This document shows, one piece after another, positions 54,619-63,999 of a stretch of DNA of 64,000 bases. The first letter of the stretch is position 1; every line of letters starts with the position of its first letter. The stretch is from NCBI GenBank assembly GCA_002733865.1, contig NVXM01000007.1, positions 93,887 to 157,886 of the forward strand. Direction: 5' to 3'. Source of the stretch: Sphingopyxis sp. Lineage in GTDB: Bacteria; Pseudomonadota; Alphaproteobacteria; Sphingomonadales; Sphingomonadaceae. Under the pieces are notes generated by a model, which was not told the origin of the DNA, did no database searches, and worked only from the letters and a program-made list of their open reading frames with translations. A program made the translations under genes and the position numbers.

Positions 54619-55604
54619 GATGCTGTCACGCCCTGGCGTGGCTGTGTGTCGCGCTTGCGCTGTTTCCAGCGCCCGCTCACGCCGATGAATTGCGTCCTGC
54701 CTATATCGAAATGACCGAACAGACGCCCGGCCAATGGTCGCTGCTATGGAAGGCCTCCACCAATTCGCGGCTTGGCCAGACCGGTGAGATCGTGATCCCG
54801 GAAAATTGCGAAATCGATGGCGAGCCCCGGCGTGAATATTCCGGCAGCAATATTCTCACGCGCCTCGACCTGCACTGCGATCGATCGCTGCAGGGACAAA
54901 CCATTGGTCTGCAAGGCCTGGAACTATCCACCACCGACGCGCTGGTGCGCATCGCCCCGCTGGACAGCCCCATGCAAACCGTCCGCCTGACCCCGGACCA
55001 GCCTGCGGCCACGCTAGCCGAACCGTCGGTGATCTCCAATGTTGCGGCGACCTATACCATCATCGGCATCGAGCATATTCTCCTGGGCTTTGACCATCTG
55101 TTGTTCGTGCTGGCGCTCGTGCTGCTGCTCAAGGGTGGTTGGCTGGTCGCCAAAACCGTGACCGCATTTACGGTGGCGCACAGCCTTACATTGGTCGGAA
55201 CGACGCTCGGATTCCTGTCGCTACCCTCCCAGCCGGTTGAAGCGGTCATCGCCCTATCGATCATCTTTCTCGCCGTTGAGGTGGTAAAAGCAAAACCCGG
55301 CGAGATCCGCCTGTCGGAACGCTTCCCGTGGATCGTGGCCTTTCTGTTCGGCCTGCTCCACGGCTTCGGCTTCGCTGGCGCGCTGGCCGAAATCGGCCTG
55401 CCAGAAGGCGATGTGCCGCTGGCCCTGCTGACCTTCAACCTTGGCGTTGAAATCGGCCAGTTAGCGATTGTCGGGGTAGCACTGATCCTTTTGCACGCCA
55501 TCCGCAGTTTCCAAAACCAGTGGCTGCACCCCACCAAGACCGCGATGGCCTATGGCATCGGGATCATTTCGACCTACTGGTTCATCGAACGAACGGTGGC
55601 CTGA
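54615..55604 (+). CDS. HupE/UreJ-family membrane protein
   Basis: The 329-aa protein has a signal peptide, a periplasmic beta-rich domain of about 130 residues, and a C-terminal membrane domain with about six helices. The HupE/UreJ-like histidines appear as HILLGFDHLLF, VAHSLTL and LLHGFGFAGAL, with NLGVEIGQ later. HupE proteins transport nickel in other bacteria; the metal here is not shown. No urease or hydrogenase genes lie in the window. Confidence 0.85.
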   Translation: MRCCHALAWLCVALALFPAPAHADELRPAYIEMTEQTPGQWSLLWKASTNSRLGQTGEIVIPENCEIDGEPRREYSGSNILTRLDLHCDRSLQGQTIGLQGLELSTTDALVRIAPLDSPMQTVRLTPDQPAATLAEPSVISNVAATYTIIGIEHILLGFDHLLFVLALVLLLKGGWLVAKTVTAFTVAHSLTLVGTTLGFLSLPSQPVEAVIALSIIFLAVEVVKAKPGEIRLSERFPWIVAFLFGLLHGFGFAGALAEIGLPEGDVPLALLTFNLGVEIGQLAIVGVALILLHAIRSFQNQWLHPTKTAMAYGIGIISTYWFIERTVA

Positions 55605-56246
55605 TTATGTCAACTCTTATGACTATCTGCTGGCACCACCCATCTGACCAAATGAGCGGCTTGAGAATAATAGGGGAATGAGGGTTAGATCGCTGCATCG
55701 ACCCTTTGAATATTTTATCTTTAGAACTTGTTAGCAGACACAGCATTGTATTAACGCAACATAATGGACGACACAGCTTCTACTCATTTCATTGGCGTAT
55801 GATACAATGGGCACCTTGTTGCTTATGCCTGCAGCGCATCAGCATGGCTAAATGACGAGCAAAAGCTGCAAGATTGCGGCAGCACTATTACGTCAACGGC
55901 CAGACAGTTCAAGATGCGAGCGATTAGCGCAATGACATTAACGCAAGTTCCCGGTATAACAACAGAGAGATTTCTCGTTGGAGGTTCGGGCTGGCGCCCC
56001 CTCCTCTCGATCAAGGCCCTCCCCCAAAATCTACTATCGGCGATCCCGTTTAATAGGCTAAAGGCGTCGGCTTTAACACTCTCTGACCTTATCACTTCTA
56101 GCGACCGGGCGAGCCGCGGGGTCGCATGCCATAGCGCTTTGGATATCCTATTGCGGAGGACCCTGCACTTGAAAAGCAATGGTTCGGTGGCAAAGCGGAG
56201 CTACCGCTCAACCAAATGGAACGTTTGAAAAAAGGACTACCTGATA
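55605..56246. other. Gene-poor, AT-richer region upstream of ugd
   Basis: These 642 bases look less GC-rich than their surroundings and contain no convincing complete gene. Readings at 55823-56179 (minus) and 55914-56228 (plus) have no family look. The last 110 bases (56135-56246) contain an open frame without a start, giving RFGYPIAEDPALEKQWFGG and onward, which may be a gene remnant. Confidence 0.5.
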
Positions 56247-57551
56247 ATGAAGATTGCAATGATCGGCACGGGCTATGTGGGGCTTGTCTCTGGTGTGTGT
56301 TTTTCGGATTTCGGCCATGAGGTGATCTGTGTCGACAAACTGCCCGAAAAAATCACGCAGCTGGAACGCGGCGAGGTTCCGATCTACGAGCCTGGACTGG
56401 ACGCCGTCATGGAACGAAACGTCGCAGCTGGTCGGTTGAGTTTTACGACGGATCTTGCGGCGGCCGTCAATGGTGCGGATGCGGTATTCATCGCTGTTGG
56501 AACGCCGACTAGGCGCGGCGACGGACATGCGGACCTGACCTACGTGATGGAGGCAGCCGAGGATATTGCACAGGCGCTGACCGAATATGCAGTGGTGGTA
56601 ACCAAGTCGACGGTGCCAGTGGGGACCAATCGCAAGGTCGAGGCAGTCATACGCGCTGCCAATCCGGCTGCCCTTTTTGATGTGGCTTCTAACCCCGAAT
56701 TCCTGCGGGAAGGAGCTGCAATTGACGATTTCATGAAACCCGACCGTGTGGTAGTTGGCGTTGAGACTGATCGCGCAAAGGCGGTCATGGGCGATATTTA
56801 TCGCCCTCTATTCCTGCGCGAATTCCCGATAGTCTATACGGACCTGGAATCAGCGGAGATGATCAAATATGCGGCCAATGCTTTTCTGGCCACGAAGATC
56901 AGCTTCATCAACGAAATTGCTTCACTGTGCGAGCGTGTTGGCGCTGATGTCAAATCCGTAGCAAAAGGCATCGGACTGGATGGTCGCATCGGCAACAAAT
57001 TTCTGCACGCCGGGCCGGGCTATGGCGGGTCCTGTTTTCCGAAGGATACCAGTGCGCTGGCGCGAATTGGACAAGAACATGGCGTTCCGCAGCGTATCAC
57101 TGAAACGGTAATCGAGGTCAATGAAGCGATCAAGCGCCGGATGATCGACAAGGTGCTGGACCTGTGTGGCGGATCGGTCAACGGCAAGACAGTCCTCATT
57201 CTGGGAGTGACCTTCAAGCCCGAGACAGACGATATGCGCGACGCACCATCCCTGACGATCGTTCCGGCGCTGGTTGGTGGCGGAGCGCAAGTCCGGGTCT
57301 GTGATCCTCAAGGAGAACGCGAAGGGAAGGCCCTCTTGCCAAGCGTGGCGTGGTATGACGATGTCTACGCGGCAGCGAACGGAGCGGATATTGTAGTGAT
57401 TCTGACCGAATGGAACGAGTTTCGTGCACTTGATCTCGATCGACTAGCGGATGGCATGGCCTCTTCCATCATGGCCGATTTACGAAATGTTTATGACCGC
57501 GATTCGGTTATAGCGGCAGGGTTCACCGAATATGTTGGGGTGGGACGCTAA
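56247..57551 (+). CDS. ugd: UDP-glucose 6-dehydrogenase
   Basis: The 434-aa protein has the GxGYVG nucleotide motif at residues 7-12 and the catalytic cysteine C263 in GPGYGGSCFPKDTSAL. It oxidises UDP-glucose to UDP-glucuronate for surface polysaccharides. Its codons look less GC-biased than those of nearby genes and it stands without any other polysaccharide gene, which suggests a separate origin. An AGGA site is 14 bases before the ATG. Confidence 0.95.
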   Translation: MKIAMIGTGYVGLVSGVCFSDFGHEVICVDKLPEKITQLERGEVPIYEPGLDAVMERNVAAGRLSFTTDLAAAVNGADAVFIAVGTPTRRGDGHADLTYVMEAAEDIAQALTEYAVVVTKSTVPVGTNRKVEAVIRAANPAALFDVASNPEFLREGAAIDDFMKPDRVVVGVETDRAKAVMGDIYRPLFLREFPIVYTDLESAEMIKYAANAFLATKISFINEIASLCERVGADVKSVAKGIGLDGRIGNKFLHAGPGYGGSCFPKDTSALARIGQEHGVPQRITETVIEVNEAIKRRMIDKVLDLCGGSVNGKTVLILGVTFKPETDDMRDAPSLTIVPALVGGGAQVRVCDPQGEREGKALLPSVAWYDDVYAAANGADIVVILTEWNEFRALDLDRLADGMASSIMADLRNVYDRDSVIAAGFTEYVGVGR

Positions 57552-57810
57552 CAATAACGGCCATCCCGGAGACTGGTGAGCCTACAGACTTTTTTGATCT
57601 AAGTCTGCGATCCGAACTGTGGCACCAAGCTAGCTAGTTGGTCGCCGCGTTCGACGCAATTACCGCGTTCATCTTCATCAAACAGACCTGGAAAAAGGCA
57701 CCTATAGCATCAACAACAATGACTGGATCTGGCGCGACCGTAACTGCAACAAGCGAATGGTTTATGATAGGGTTTTAGCGCGCCGCGGAGAAGTCCGAAG
57801 CGTCTCGAAT
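57552..57810. other. Intergenic region with a possible gene remnant
   Basis: The 259 bases have no full gene. From about 57640 to 57800 a plus-strand frame without a start reads GTYSINNNDWIWRDRNCNKR and onward, which has a protein-like composition. It may be a decayed piece of an inserted gene; the source is not recognised. Confidence 0.4.
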
Positions 57811-58578
57811 TTATTGAGCCGTATAACCCCCGTCGACCACGAATTCAGCGCCCGTTACATAGGTGGATTCATCTGATGCCAGAAATAGGACGCAATTGGC
57901 GATGTCGGTCGGTTCGCCGAGCCTGCCCGCCGGGATTGCAGCTTCGATAGCCGCATAATTATCCGAATTGCTGTCCGCCCCCTGGTCCTGCATATTGGTT
58001 CGGATAATTCCTGGATGCACGGTGTTCACCCGGATGTTCTCGGCGGCGACTTCGAGGGCAACGGATTTGCTGAACAGCTTTACCGCGCCCTTTGACGCGG
58101 CATAGCTCGCGCTGCCGCGAAATCCAACGATCCCCGCCACTGATGACATGTTGACGATGGAGCCGCCGCCGGACTGCCGCATCGCACGGACCGCGACCTG
58201 GGTGCCGATAAAGCTGCCTACAACGTTGACGTCGAACTGGCTGCGAAGCGCAGCAACCGCCCGGTCGCTGGAAACAGGTGCGACCTCCAATATGCCCGCA
58301 TTGTTGACAAGCACGTCGAGTCGTCCGTGTTTTGCCAGCACGTCCGCCACCACTTGATCCCAATCGTCCTGCGAAGCAACGTCATGCTTAACCGCCGACG
58401 CATCGCCGCCTTTTTCGCGGATCAATGCGGCCGTTTCTTCTACACCCGGCAAGTCGACATCACTGAGCACCACGGTAGCGCCCTCGTCAGCCAGTCGTTC
58501 GCCAATGGCTGCTCCGAGGCCAGGGCGCGAGGCGCCGCCGGTCACCAGCACGATCTTGCCGTGCATACGTTTTGACAT
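57811..58578 (-). CDS. Short-chain dehydrogenase/reductase (SDR)
   Basis: The 255-aa classical SDR has VTGGASRPGLGAAIG as its cofactor turn (a two-residue-longer loop than usual), NNAGILE, the catalytic Ser in SSVAGI, YAASKGA, and a VDGGYTAQ end. Asp at LSDVDL suggests NAD use. ATG at 58578 has an AGGA site; the NmrA-like stop is 5 bases upstream, so the two are co-transcribed. Confidence 0.9.
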   Translation of the reverse strand: MSKRMHGKIVLVTGGASRPGLGAAIGERLADEGATVVLSDVDLPGVEETAALIREKGGDASAVKHDVASQDDWDQVVADVLAKHGRLDVLVNNAGILEVAPVSSDRAVAALRSQFDVNVVGSFIGTQVAVRAMRQSGGGSIVNMSSVAGIVGFRGSASYAASKGAVKLFSKSVALEVAAENIRVNTVHPGIIRTNMQDQGADSNSDNYAAIEAAIPAGRLGEPTDIANCVLFLASDESTYVTGAEFVVDGGYTAQ

Positions 58579-58583
58579 CGACG

Positions 58584-59516
58584 TTATCCTGCTGGAGGTC
58601 TGTGAGCGTCTTCGGACCAATCCTGCCGCGCCGCCCATTCCTCAAGCGTCTCGAACTCAACTTCCGGCAGCCGCTGCTGCATGAAGTCGGTGTTGACTTC
58701 GAACGGCCGGGTTTCGTTGTTGTTGTTATATTCGTAGAAGGCGGTGATGCCGGCTGCCATGGTTTCCCGATTCTCGGGCGGTACATCGTCGCCAAAGGCT
58801 TTGACCAGATAGTCACCGAATTCCTTCGGCGTGCAGGGATCATATTTGATTTCATGCCCGAACACGCGCGAGAGGGTTTCAGCTACTTCCGGTGGTTTCA
58901 GGCGCTGCGGGCCACCGATGTTCAACCAGGAACCTTCAAAGTCCGGCCGGTCCATCGCGGCGACCATGCATTTGCCGACATCGTCAAGACTGATCCAGTT
59001 GGCTTCGAGCGTGGCATTGTGCGGATAAACATAGCGCTTTTCGTCGACAATGAACGGCCGCGCCCAGTTGGTCAGCAGATTGTCCATGAACAGCACCGAA
59101 CCGAATACGGTGGCCGGCATGCCGGACCGGAAAATCTGGTTCACTGCAATCGTGTTGTTACCATAGGTGAACGGATCGCCTGGACGCTCCGGAATCCAGC
59201 TCGACGTGTTCCAGACAAAGCGCTCGGTGCCCGCTTCCTTGGCCGCAGCCGCGACCTTGCCAACCATCGAGGCGCGATCTTCGCGTGCCTGCAGAGGATG
59301 GGTATAGAAAACGACGTCCGATCCTTCGAACGCCGGAACCCAGGTCGATTCATCGGTCAGATCGATCTGGCGACACTCGTCCGCCGCATTGGTTCCGCCA
59401 AGATCGGGGTTTTCACTACGCGACAAGGCGCGAACCTTGTGCCCTGCTGCTGCCAATTGCCGAATTTGCGCGAGGCCTTGTCGGCCGGTTGCACCCACGA
59501 CTGATACCAATGCCAT
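58584..59516 (-). CDS. NmrA-like NAD(P)-binding protein
   Basis: The 310-aa protein starts MALVSVVGATGRQGLAQIRQ, the GxxGxxG of NmrA/atypical SDR proteins, and lacks the YxxxK pair. Members are redox sensors or quinone- or isoflavone-type reductases. A GGAGAG site stands before the ATG at 59516. It follows another SDR gene after a 94-base gap and precedes one after 5 bases, all on the minus strand. Confidence 0.87.
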   Translation of the reverse strand: MALVSVVGATGRQGLAQIRQLAAAGHKVRALSRSENPDLGGTNAADECRQIDLTDESTWVPAFEGSDVVFYTHPLQAREDRASMVGKVAAAAKEAGTERFVWNTSSWIPERPGDPFTYGNNTIAVNQIFRSGMPATVFGSVLFMDNLLTNWARPFIVDEKRYVYPHNATLEANWISLDDVGKCMVAAMDRPDFEGSWLNIGGPQRLKPPEVAETLSRVFGHEIKYDPCTPKEFGDYLVKAFGDDVPPENRETMAAGITAFYEYNNNNETRPFEVNTDFMQQRLPEVEFETLEEWAARQDWSEDAHRPPAG

Positions 59517-59610
59517 GATTATCTCTCCTATTGCGTTTGGACGGACGCTAGAGGTGAAAATGGCTGGCCCCAATGCTCCATTTTATCAGGCCTATTTTGT
59601 TAGGGAGCGG

Positions 59611-60384
59611 TCAGGATGCCTCAGCAGCGAGCATCGCCTGCCACCGCTGCATGCCCGAAATCCAGCGTTCGGGATCAGCGCCCTTCTGCTTGATATAGTC
59701 CCCCACCACGGGATGCGGCAGAATAAGGAAGCGCTCATCGCCGATTGCCTCGACGCACATGTCCGCGACATGTTCCGGTGTTACGATGCCATCCTTTGCA
59801 ACCGTGGAGGTATCGACCCCGGCAATCATCGGCGTATCGACGCCCTGCGGACACAGGACAGAAACTTTCAGGCCTTCTGCACCGTGGGTGATCGCCAGCC
59901 ATTCGGCGAAACTCACCGCAGCATGTTTGGTCACCGAATAAGGCGCGGAACCGATCTGTGCCAGCAGTCCGGCCGCCGAGGCGGTGTTGAGCAGATAGCC
60001 ACCGCCGCGCTCCAGCATTCTGGGCACCAGGATTCGCGCCGCGCGGATATGGGCGAGAACATTTATCTCCCAGATATTCTGCCAGACATCGTCTTCCACT
60101 TCCGCGCCGCCGCTGGTGATGATTCCCGCGTTGGAAACGAACAGGTCGATCGGCCCGATATCGGATTCAACGGTTTCGATAAGGTTGCTGATATCTTCTG
60201 CCAAAGACACGTCGGTCTTGATCGCCACGCCGCCAATCTCGTCGGCAACCGCTTGCGCCCCTGCCAGATCGCGGTCGGCACAAACGATCTTCTTTGCTCC
60301 TTCAGCAGCGAAGCGGCGGGCCATCGCCGCGCCAATGCCGCTGGCGCCGCCGGTGATCACGATAATCTTGTCTTTCAATTCCAT
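59611..60384 (-). CDS. Short-chain dehydrogenase/reductase (SDR)
   Basis: The 257-aa classical SDR has VITGGASGIGAAMARRFAAE, SNAGI (instead of NNAG), a Ser in NTASAAGL and YSVTKHA for the catalytic Tyr/Lys. Asp at CADRDLA favours NAD. The ATG at 60384 is preferred because an AGGA site precedes it; a GTG at 60417 is also in frame. It is divergent from the VOC-AtuA-TIGR03084 genes, so the cluster has two arms. Confidence 0.9.
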   Translation of the reverse strand: MELKDKIIVITGGASGIGAAMARRFAAEGAKKIVCADRDLAGAQAVADEIGGVAIKTDVSLAEDISNLIETVESDIGPIDLFVSNAGIITSGGAEVEDDVWQNIWEINVLAHIRAARILVPRMLERGGGYLLNTASAAGLLAQIGSAPYSVTKHAAVSFAEWLAITHGAEGLKVSVLCPQGVDTPMIAGVDTSTVAKDGIVTPEHVADMCVEAIGDERFLILPHPVVGDYIKQKGADPERWISGMQRWQAMLAAEAS

Positions 60385-60511
60385 TTTGCTCTTGTCCTGC
60401 TTGAATAAATTAATCACTCGCTTAAAGATGCACGCCGGTTAGAACAATAGCTACATTGCCTTCCGGTCAATGCTCGCTGAAAAGTCTCGACCGGAAAATG
60501 AGGAGAGAAAA

Positions 60512-60892
60512 ATGTACAGTCACATGATGGTTGGCTCGAACGACATCGACCGCTCAAAAAAATTCTATGATGCGTTGTTCAAAAGCATCGGTGGCCCGGA
60601 AGCCATGGTCGATCCGAAAGGTCGGCTGATGTATATCCACAATGGCAGCATATTCATGGTCACGTCGCCGATTGACGGCAAGGATGCAACCTGTGGCAAT
60701 GGCATGACCGTGGGATTTGCCATGGAAAGCCCCGAGCAGGCCGATGCCTGGCACAAGGCCGGCGTGGAAGCGGGTGGCACATCCATAGAAGACGCTCCTG
60801 GCGTGCGCGAGAATCCCGGCATGAATCTCTATCTCGCCTATCTGCGCGATCCCGACGGCAACAAACTCTGCGCCCTGCACCGGATGGACTAA
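60512..60892 (+). CDS. VOC superfamily (glyoxalase-like) protein
   Basis: The 126-aa protein is a single VOC module: MYSHMMVGSNDIDRSKKFYD opening, DPKGRLMYIHNGSIFMV, and the closing AYLRDPDGNKLCALHR. His and Glu metal positions can be placed only roughly. Function is probably lyase, isomerase or dioxygenase-like on a small molecule. GGAGAG precedes the ATG. The AtuA-like gene begins 4 bases later. Confidence 0.88.
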   Translation: MYSHMMVGSNDIDRSKKFYDALFKSIGGPEAMVDPKGRLMYIHNGSIFMVTSPIDGKDATCGNGMTVGFAMESPEQADAWHKAGVEAGGTSIEDAPGVRENPGMNLYLAYLRDPDGNKLCALHRMD

Positions 60893-60896
60893 GCTT

Positions 60897-62705
60897 ATGT
60901 CAGACAAGAGCGTCCGCATCGGCGGTGCGAGTGGCTATTGGGGCGAAAGCGCCATGGCCACGCCGCAACTGCTGGCTGCAGGCGTTGATTATCTCGTTTA
61001 TGATTATCTCGCCGAGATCACCATGTCGATCATGGCGCGCGCACGCGCCAAGGATCCGGCCGCCGGCTATGCCAGCGATTTTATCAGCGCTGTCCTGAAA
61101 CCATACGCCAAGGCCATCTCCGAGCAGGGAGTGAAGGTAATTGCCAACGCTGGCGGGGTAAACCCGATGGCCTGCGGCGAAGCGGCGAGGGCGTTGATCG
61201 AAGAGCAAGGTCTGGATCTCACTGTCGCGGTGATCACCGGTGATAATCTTTTGGACGAACTAAATGCAATCGCTGACCGAGCACCAACCGAGATGTTCAC
61301 CGGGGCAGCATTTCCGGACAAGAACCGGGTCGCCAGCATCAACGCCTATCTCGGAGCGTTTCCGATCGCCCGCGCGCTGGCGGAAGGCGCGAATATCGTG
61401 ATCACCGGGCGCTGCGTTGACAGCGCGGTGACGCTCGGCGCCTGCATCCATGAATTTGGCTGGTCCGGGAGCGACCATGATCTGCTCGCAAGCGGCAGTC
61501 TGGCAGGGCATATTCTCGAATGCGGTCCGCAGGCGACCGGCGGCAATTACACCGACTGGGAAGACGCCGGTGATATCGCCAATATCGGCTATCCGATTGG
61601 CGCTATTTCATCTGACGGATCGTTCACCGTAACCAAGCCAGACGGCACAGGCGGCTGCGTAACTGTTGGCACGGTTTCGGAACAGTTGCTCTATGAAATC
61701 GGTGATCCGCAGGCCTATATGCTGCCCGATGTGGTCTGCGATTTTTCCGATGTCGAAATAACGCAGCTCGGCACCGACTGTGTCCGGGTTTCTCCGGCCC
61801 GAGGCTACCCGCCACCGGATCAGTATAAAACCTGCCTAACCTATAGCGAAGGCTTTCGCGGCGGCACCTATTTCAGCTTCTATGGCTTTGACGCGGCCCG
61901 CAAGGCACAGAAATTCTGCGACAATGTCTTTGCCCGCGCCCGCAAGATTCTGCGGGGCCACAATCTTGGCGACTATAGCGAAACCAGCGTCGAGCTGATC
62001 GGGTCGGACAGCCAGTTCGGGGAATTTGCTGAAGACAGTGAACCGCGCGAGGTCGTCGCCAAAATCGCGGCCAAACACAGAGACGCGGCGGCGATCGGCA
62101 TTTTGCTGCGCGAACTGACCGGCCTCGGTCTGGCGACGCCACCGGGGCTGAGCGGCTTTTCCGGAGCGCGTGCCAAGCCCTCACCCGTCGTACGGCTATT
62201 TTCCTATCTTACGCCCAAACAGTCTATTGCCATCCATATCGACGTCGATGGCCGCTCTATCGACTTTGCTGATTACGAAGGACAATCTTTCCATCCCGAA
62301 GCGATCTCCAGACCGCCCGACCCGGTAATAAATGAAAGCCCGGATGAGAGCGTCACTGTACCTCTGATTAAACTTGCCTGGGCGCGGTCCGGCGACAAGG
62401 GCAACAAGGCCAATATCGGAGTGATTACCCGAGATCCGGCCTTTCTACCCTATATCTGGGCAGCGCTAACCACGACCTCCGTGGCCGCGCGCTTTGGCCA
62501 TTTTATCGACGGCGGTCCGGGCGCCGCAAAAATCGAGAAATTTCATCTGCCGGGATCGCATGCGATCAATTTCCTGATCGACGCGGTGCTCGGTGGTGGT
62601 GGTGTGGCCAGCATTCGCAACGACGCACAGGGCAAAGGCTACGGGCAGATATTGCTCGCGCATCCGGTTGCGATTCCCGCGGCGATGGCGAATAAGCTGG
62701 AATAG
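60897..62705 (+). CDS. AtuA-like acyclic terpene utilization protein (DUF1446)
   Basis: The 602-aa protein has the DUF1446/AtuA N-terminal domain (RIGGASGYWGESAMATPQLL, VIANAGGVNPMACGEAARAL, GRCVDSAVTLGACIHEFGWS) and the C-terminal AtuA ferredoxin-fold-like part (WARSGDKGNKANIGVITRD). In pseudomonads atuA is part of citronellol and geraniol degradation, but its reaction is not defined. The carboxylase genes of the atu pathway are absent here, so the substrate may differ. Confidence 0.92.
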   Translation: MSDKSVRIGGASGYWGESAMATPQLLAAGVDYLVYDYLAEITMSIMARARAKDPAAGYASDFISAVLKPYAKAISEQGVKVIANAGGVNPMACGEAARALIEEQGLDLTVAVITGDNLLDELNAIADRAPTEMFTGAAFPDKNRVASINAYLGAFPIARALAEGANIVITGRCVDSAVTLGACIHEFGWSGSDHDLLASGSLAGHILECGPQATGGNYTDWEDAGDIANIGYPIGAISSDGSFTVTKPDGTGGCVTVGTVSEQLLYEIGDPQAYMLPDVVCDFSDVEITQLGTDCVRVSPARGYPPPDQYKTCLTYSEGFRGGTYFSFYGFDAARKAQKFCDNVFARARKILRGHNLGDYSETSVELIGSDSQFGEFAEDSEPREVVAKIAAKHRDAAAIGILLRELTGLGLATPPGLSGFSGARAKPSPVVRLFSYLTPKQSIAIHIDVDGRSIDFADYEGQSFHPEAISRPPDPVINESPDESVTVPLIKLAWARSGDKGNKANIGVITRDPAFLPYIWAALTTTSVAARFGHFIDGGPGAAKIEKFHLPGSHAINFLIDAVLGGGGVASIRNDAQGKGYGQILLAHPVAIPAAMANKLE

Positions 62706-62722
62706 CAGGAAGGATTTTCGAA

Positions 62723-63538
62723 ATGATGCAGGAAGCCAGGGATTTCTGGGAAGAGAGCGATACGCTCGCGGCGGTCCTTGCCGATGCCGACGACGCGATG
62801 TTTGCCACAGTCACCCAGTTCAAGAGCTGGACGATAGAGGATGTTATCGGCCACCTCCATATCTGGAACGCGGCGGCTCTGATGACCCTGCAGGATCCCG
62901 ACGCCTTTCAGCGGTTCCTCGGCGATATCATGGGCGCATTCAAGACCGGCAAGAGCCATATCGACGTGCAATATGAATGGCTGGACGAACATTCCGGTGG
63001 CGTGCGCGGCAAGGCCCTGTTCGATGCTTATTGTGACTATTATCCGAAGCTCGCTGCCGCCTATGGCGAAGCCGATCCCGAGCAGCGTGTCGCCTGGGCC
63101 GGGCCCGACATGACCACCCGCTCAAAGATCATCGCCCGCCAAATGGAAACATGGTCGCACGGTCAGGAGGTCTTCGACATATTGGGCAAGGAGCGCGAGG
63201 ATGGCGATCGCATCCGCAATATCGCCCATCTCGGCGTGACCACCTATGGCTGGACCTTCCGCAACCGCCGCCAGGAGCCGCCCGCGCCCAAACCCTTTGT
63301 CCAGCTGACCGCGCCGTCGGGTGCCGTCTGGGAATGGAATGATCCGCAGGAGGATAATCTCGTGCGCGGCAGCGCCGTCGAATTTTCGCAGGTCGTGACC
63401 CAGACCCGTAATATCGACGACACCGCGCTGGAAACCATCGGCGACACCGCTCGCCAGTGGATGGAAATCGCGCAATGCTTTGCCGGTGGCCCCGAGACAC
63501 CGCCTGCGAAGGGAACGCGGAGTGTTGTGGGCGGCTGA
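62723..63538 (+). CDS. TIGR03084-type DinB/mycothiol-isomerase-like protein
   Basis: The 271-aa protein has an N-terminal DinB-like helical domain with metal-type His residues (GHLHIWNAAA and ETWSHGQEVFD), and a C-terminal domain with WTFRNRRQEPPAPKPFVQL. This fits the TIGR03084 family of unknown role, often near acyl-CoA and terpenoid catabolism genes. It follows the AtuA-like gene by 17 bases in one transcript. Confidence 0.85.
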   Translation: MMQEARDFWEESDTLAAVLADADDAMFATVTQFKSWTIEDVIGHLHIWNAAALMTLQDPDAFQRFLGDIMGAFKTGKSHIDVQYEWLDEHSGGVRGKALFDAYCDYYPKLAAAYGEADPEQRVAWAGPDMTTRSKIIARQMETWSHGQEVFDILGKEREDGDRIRNIAHLGVTTYGWTFRNRRQEPPAPKPFVQLTAPSGAVWEWNDPQEDNLVRGSAVEFSQVVTQTRNIDDTALETIGDTARQWMEIAQCFAGGPETPPAKGTRSVVGG

Positions 63539-63894
63539 GATGGATGAAGCGATATCCGCCAGCGACCGTATTTCGACCCTTGCCTCGCGAGCCACGCCAC
63601 GTCCCTGTGCTATTTGGCCATGATTAGTTCAAACCGGCTGATCGGCACGGCTTGATCTGCCCGGACATAAGGTAGCTTCGCGATCCCTTCGACGAGCGCG
63701 CCAGCACGCATTTTCATCTTGTTAGCGGGCACTCGGAAGCAATTGAAAGAGCCCGCTCCGGCTTCTCTGTCGAACAATCAATGGCTTCAATCCTGATAAT
63801 TGCCACGGGCATCCGTTCGGTAGGAAACATATTTTTTCTTGGCTGACTGTGCCAAGAGAGAATTATTGCAGAGAGAGGCAGATCGCAACTCCAA
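63539..63894. other. Intergenic region with a short gene remnant
   Basis: These 356 bases hold no full gene. A 35-codon minus-strand frame at 63610-63717 ends with LPYVRADQAVPISRFELIMA and a stop; it resembles the C-terminus of a protein cut off by a rearrangement, but I cannot name it. It lies beside the transposase piece, so an insertion may have cut the gene. Confidence 0.45.
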
Positions 63895-63999
63895 CTAGGC
63901 AGTGGACTCATAAAATCTTAGCCAGAGTCTGGTTGACGCGAGTGCGACGACGGCGAGGAAGTTTCTGGCGAGTTTGTCGAAGCGGGAGGCACATCGTCG
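63895..63999 (-). mobile_element. IS5-like transposase, C-terminal end (runs off the window)
   Basis: Read from the window edge on the minus strand, 34 codons give RRCASRFDKLARNFLAVVAL and on to a TAG stop. RFDKLARNFL followed by a hydrophobic helix is the typical end of IS5/IS427-group DDE transposases. The rest of the element lies beyond base 64000. Confidence 0.8.

Noticed and set aside
55823..56228. Overlapping frames of 118 and 104 residues on opposite strands before ugd
   Set aside because: Neither has a family pattern, a clear ribosome site or a normal composition; they are probably chance frames.
63714..63911. 65-residue minus-strand frame beside the transposase end
   Set aside because: It overlaps the transposase stop region, has no recognisable pattern and no ribosome site.
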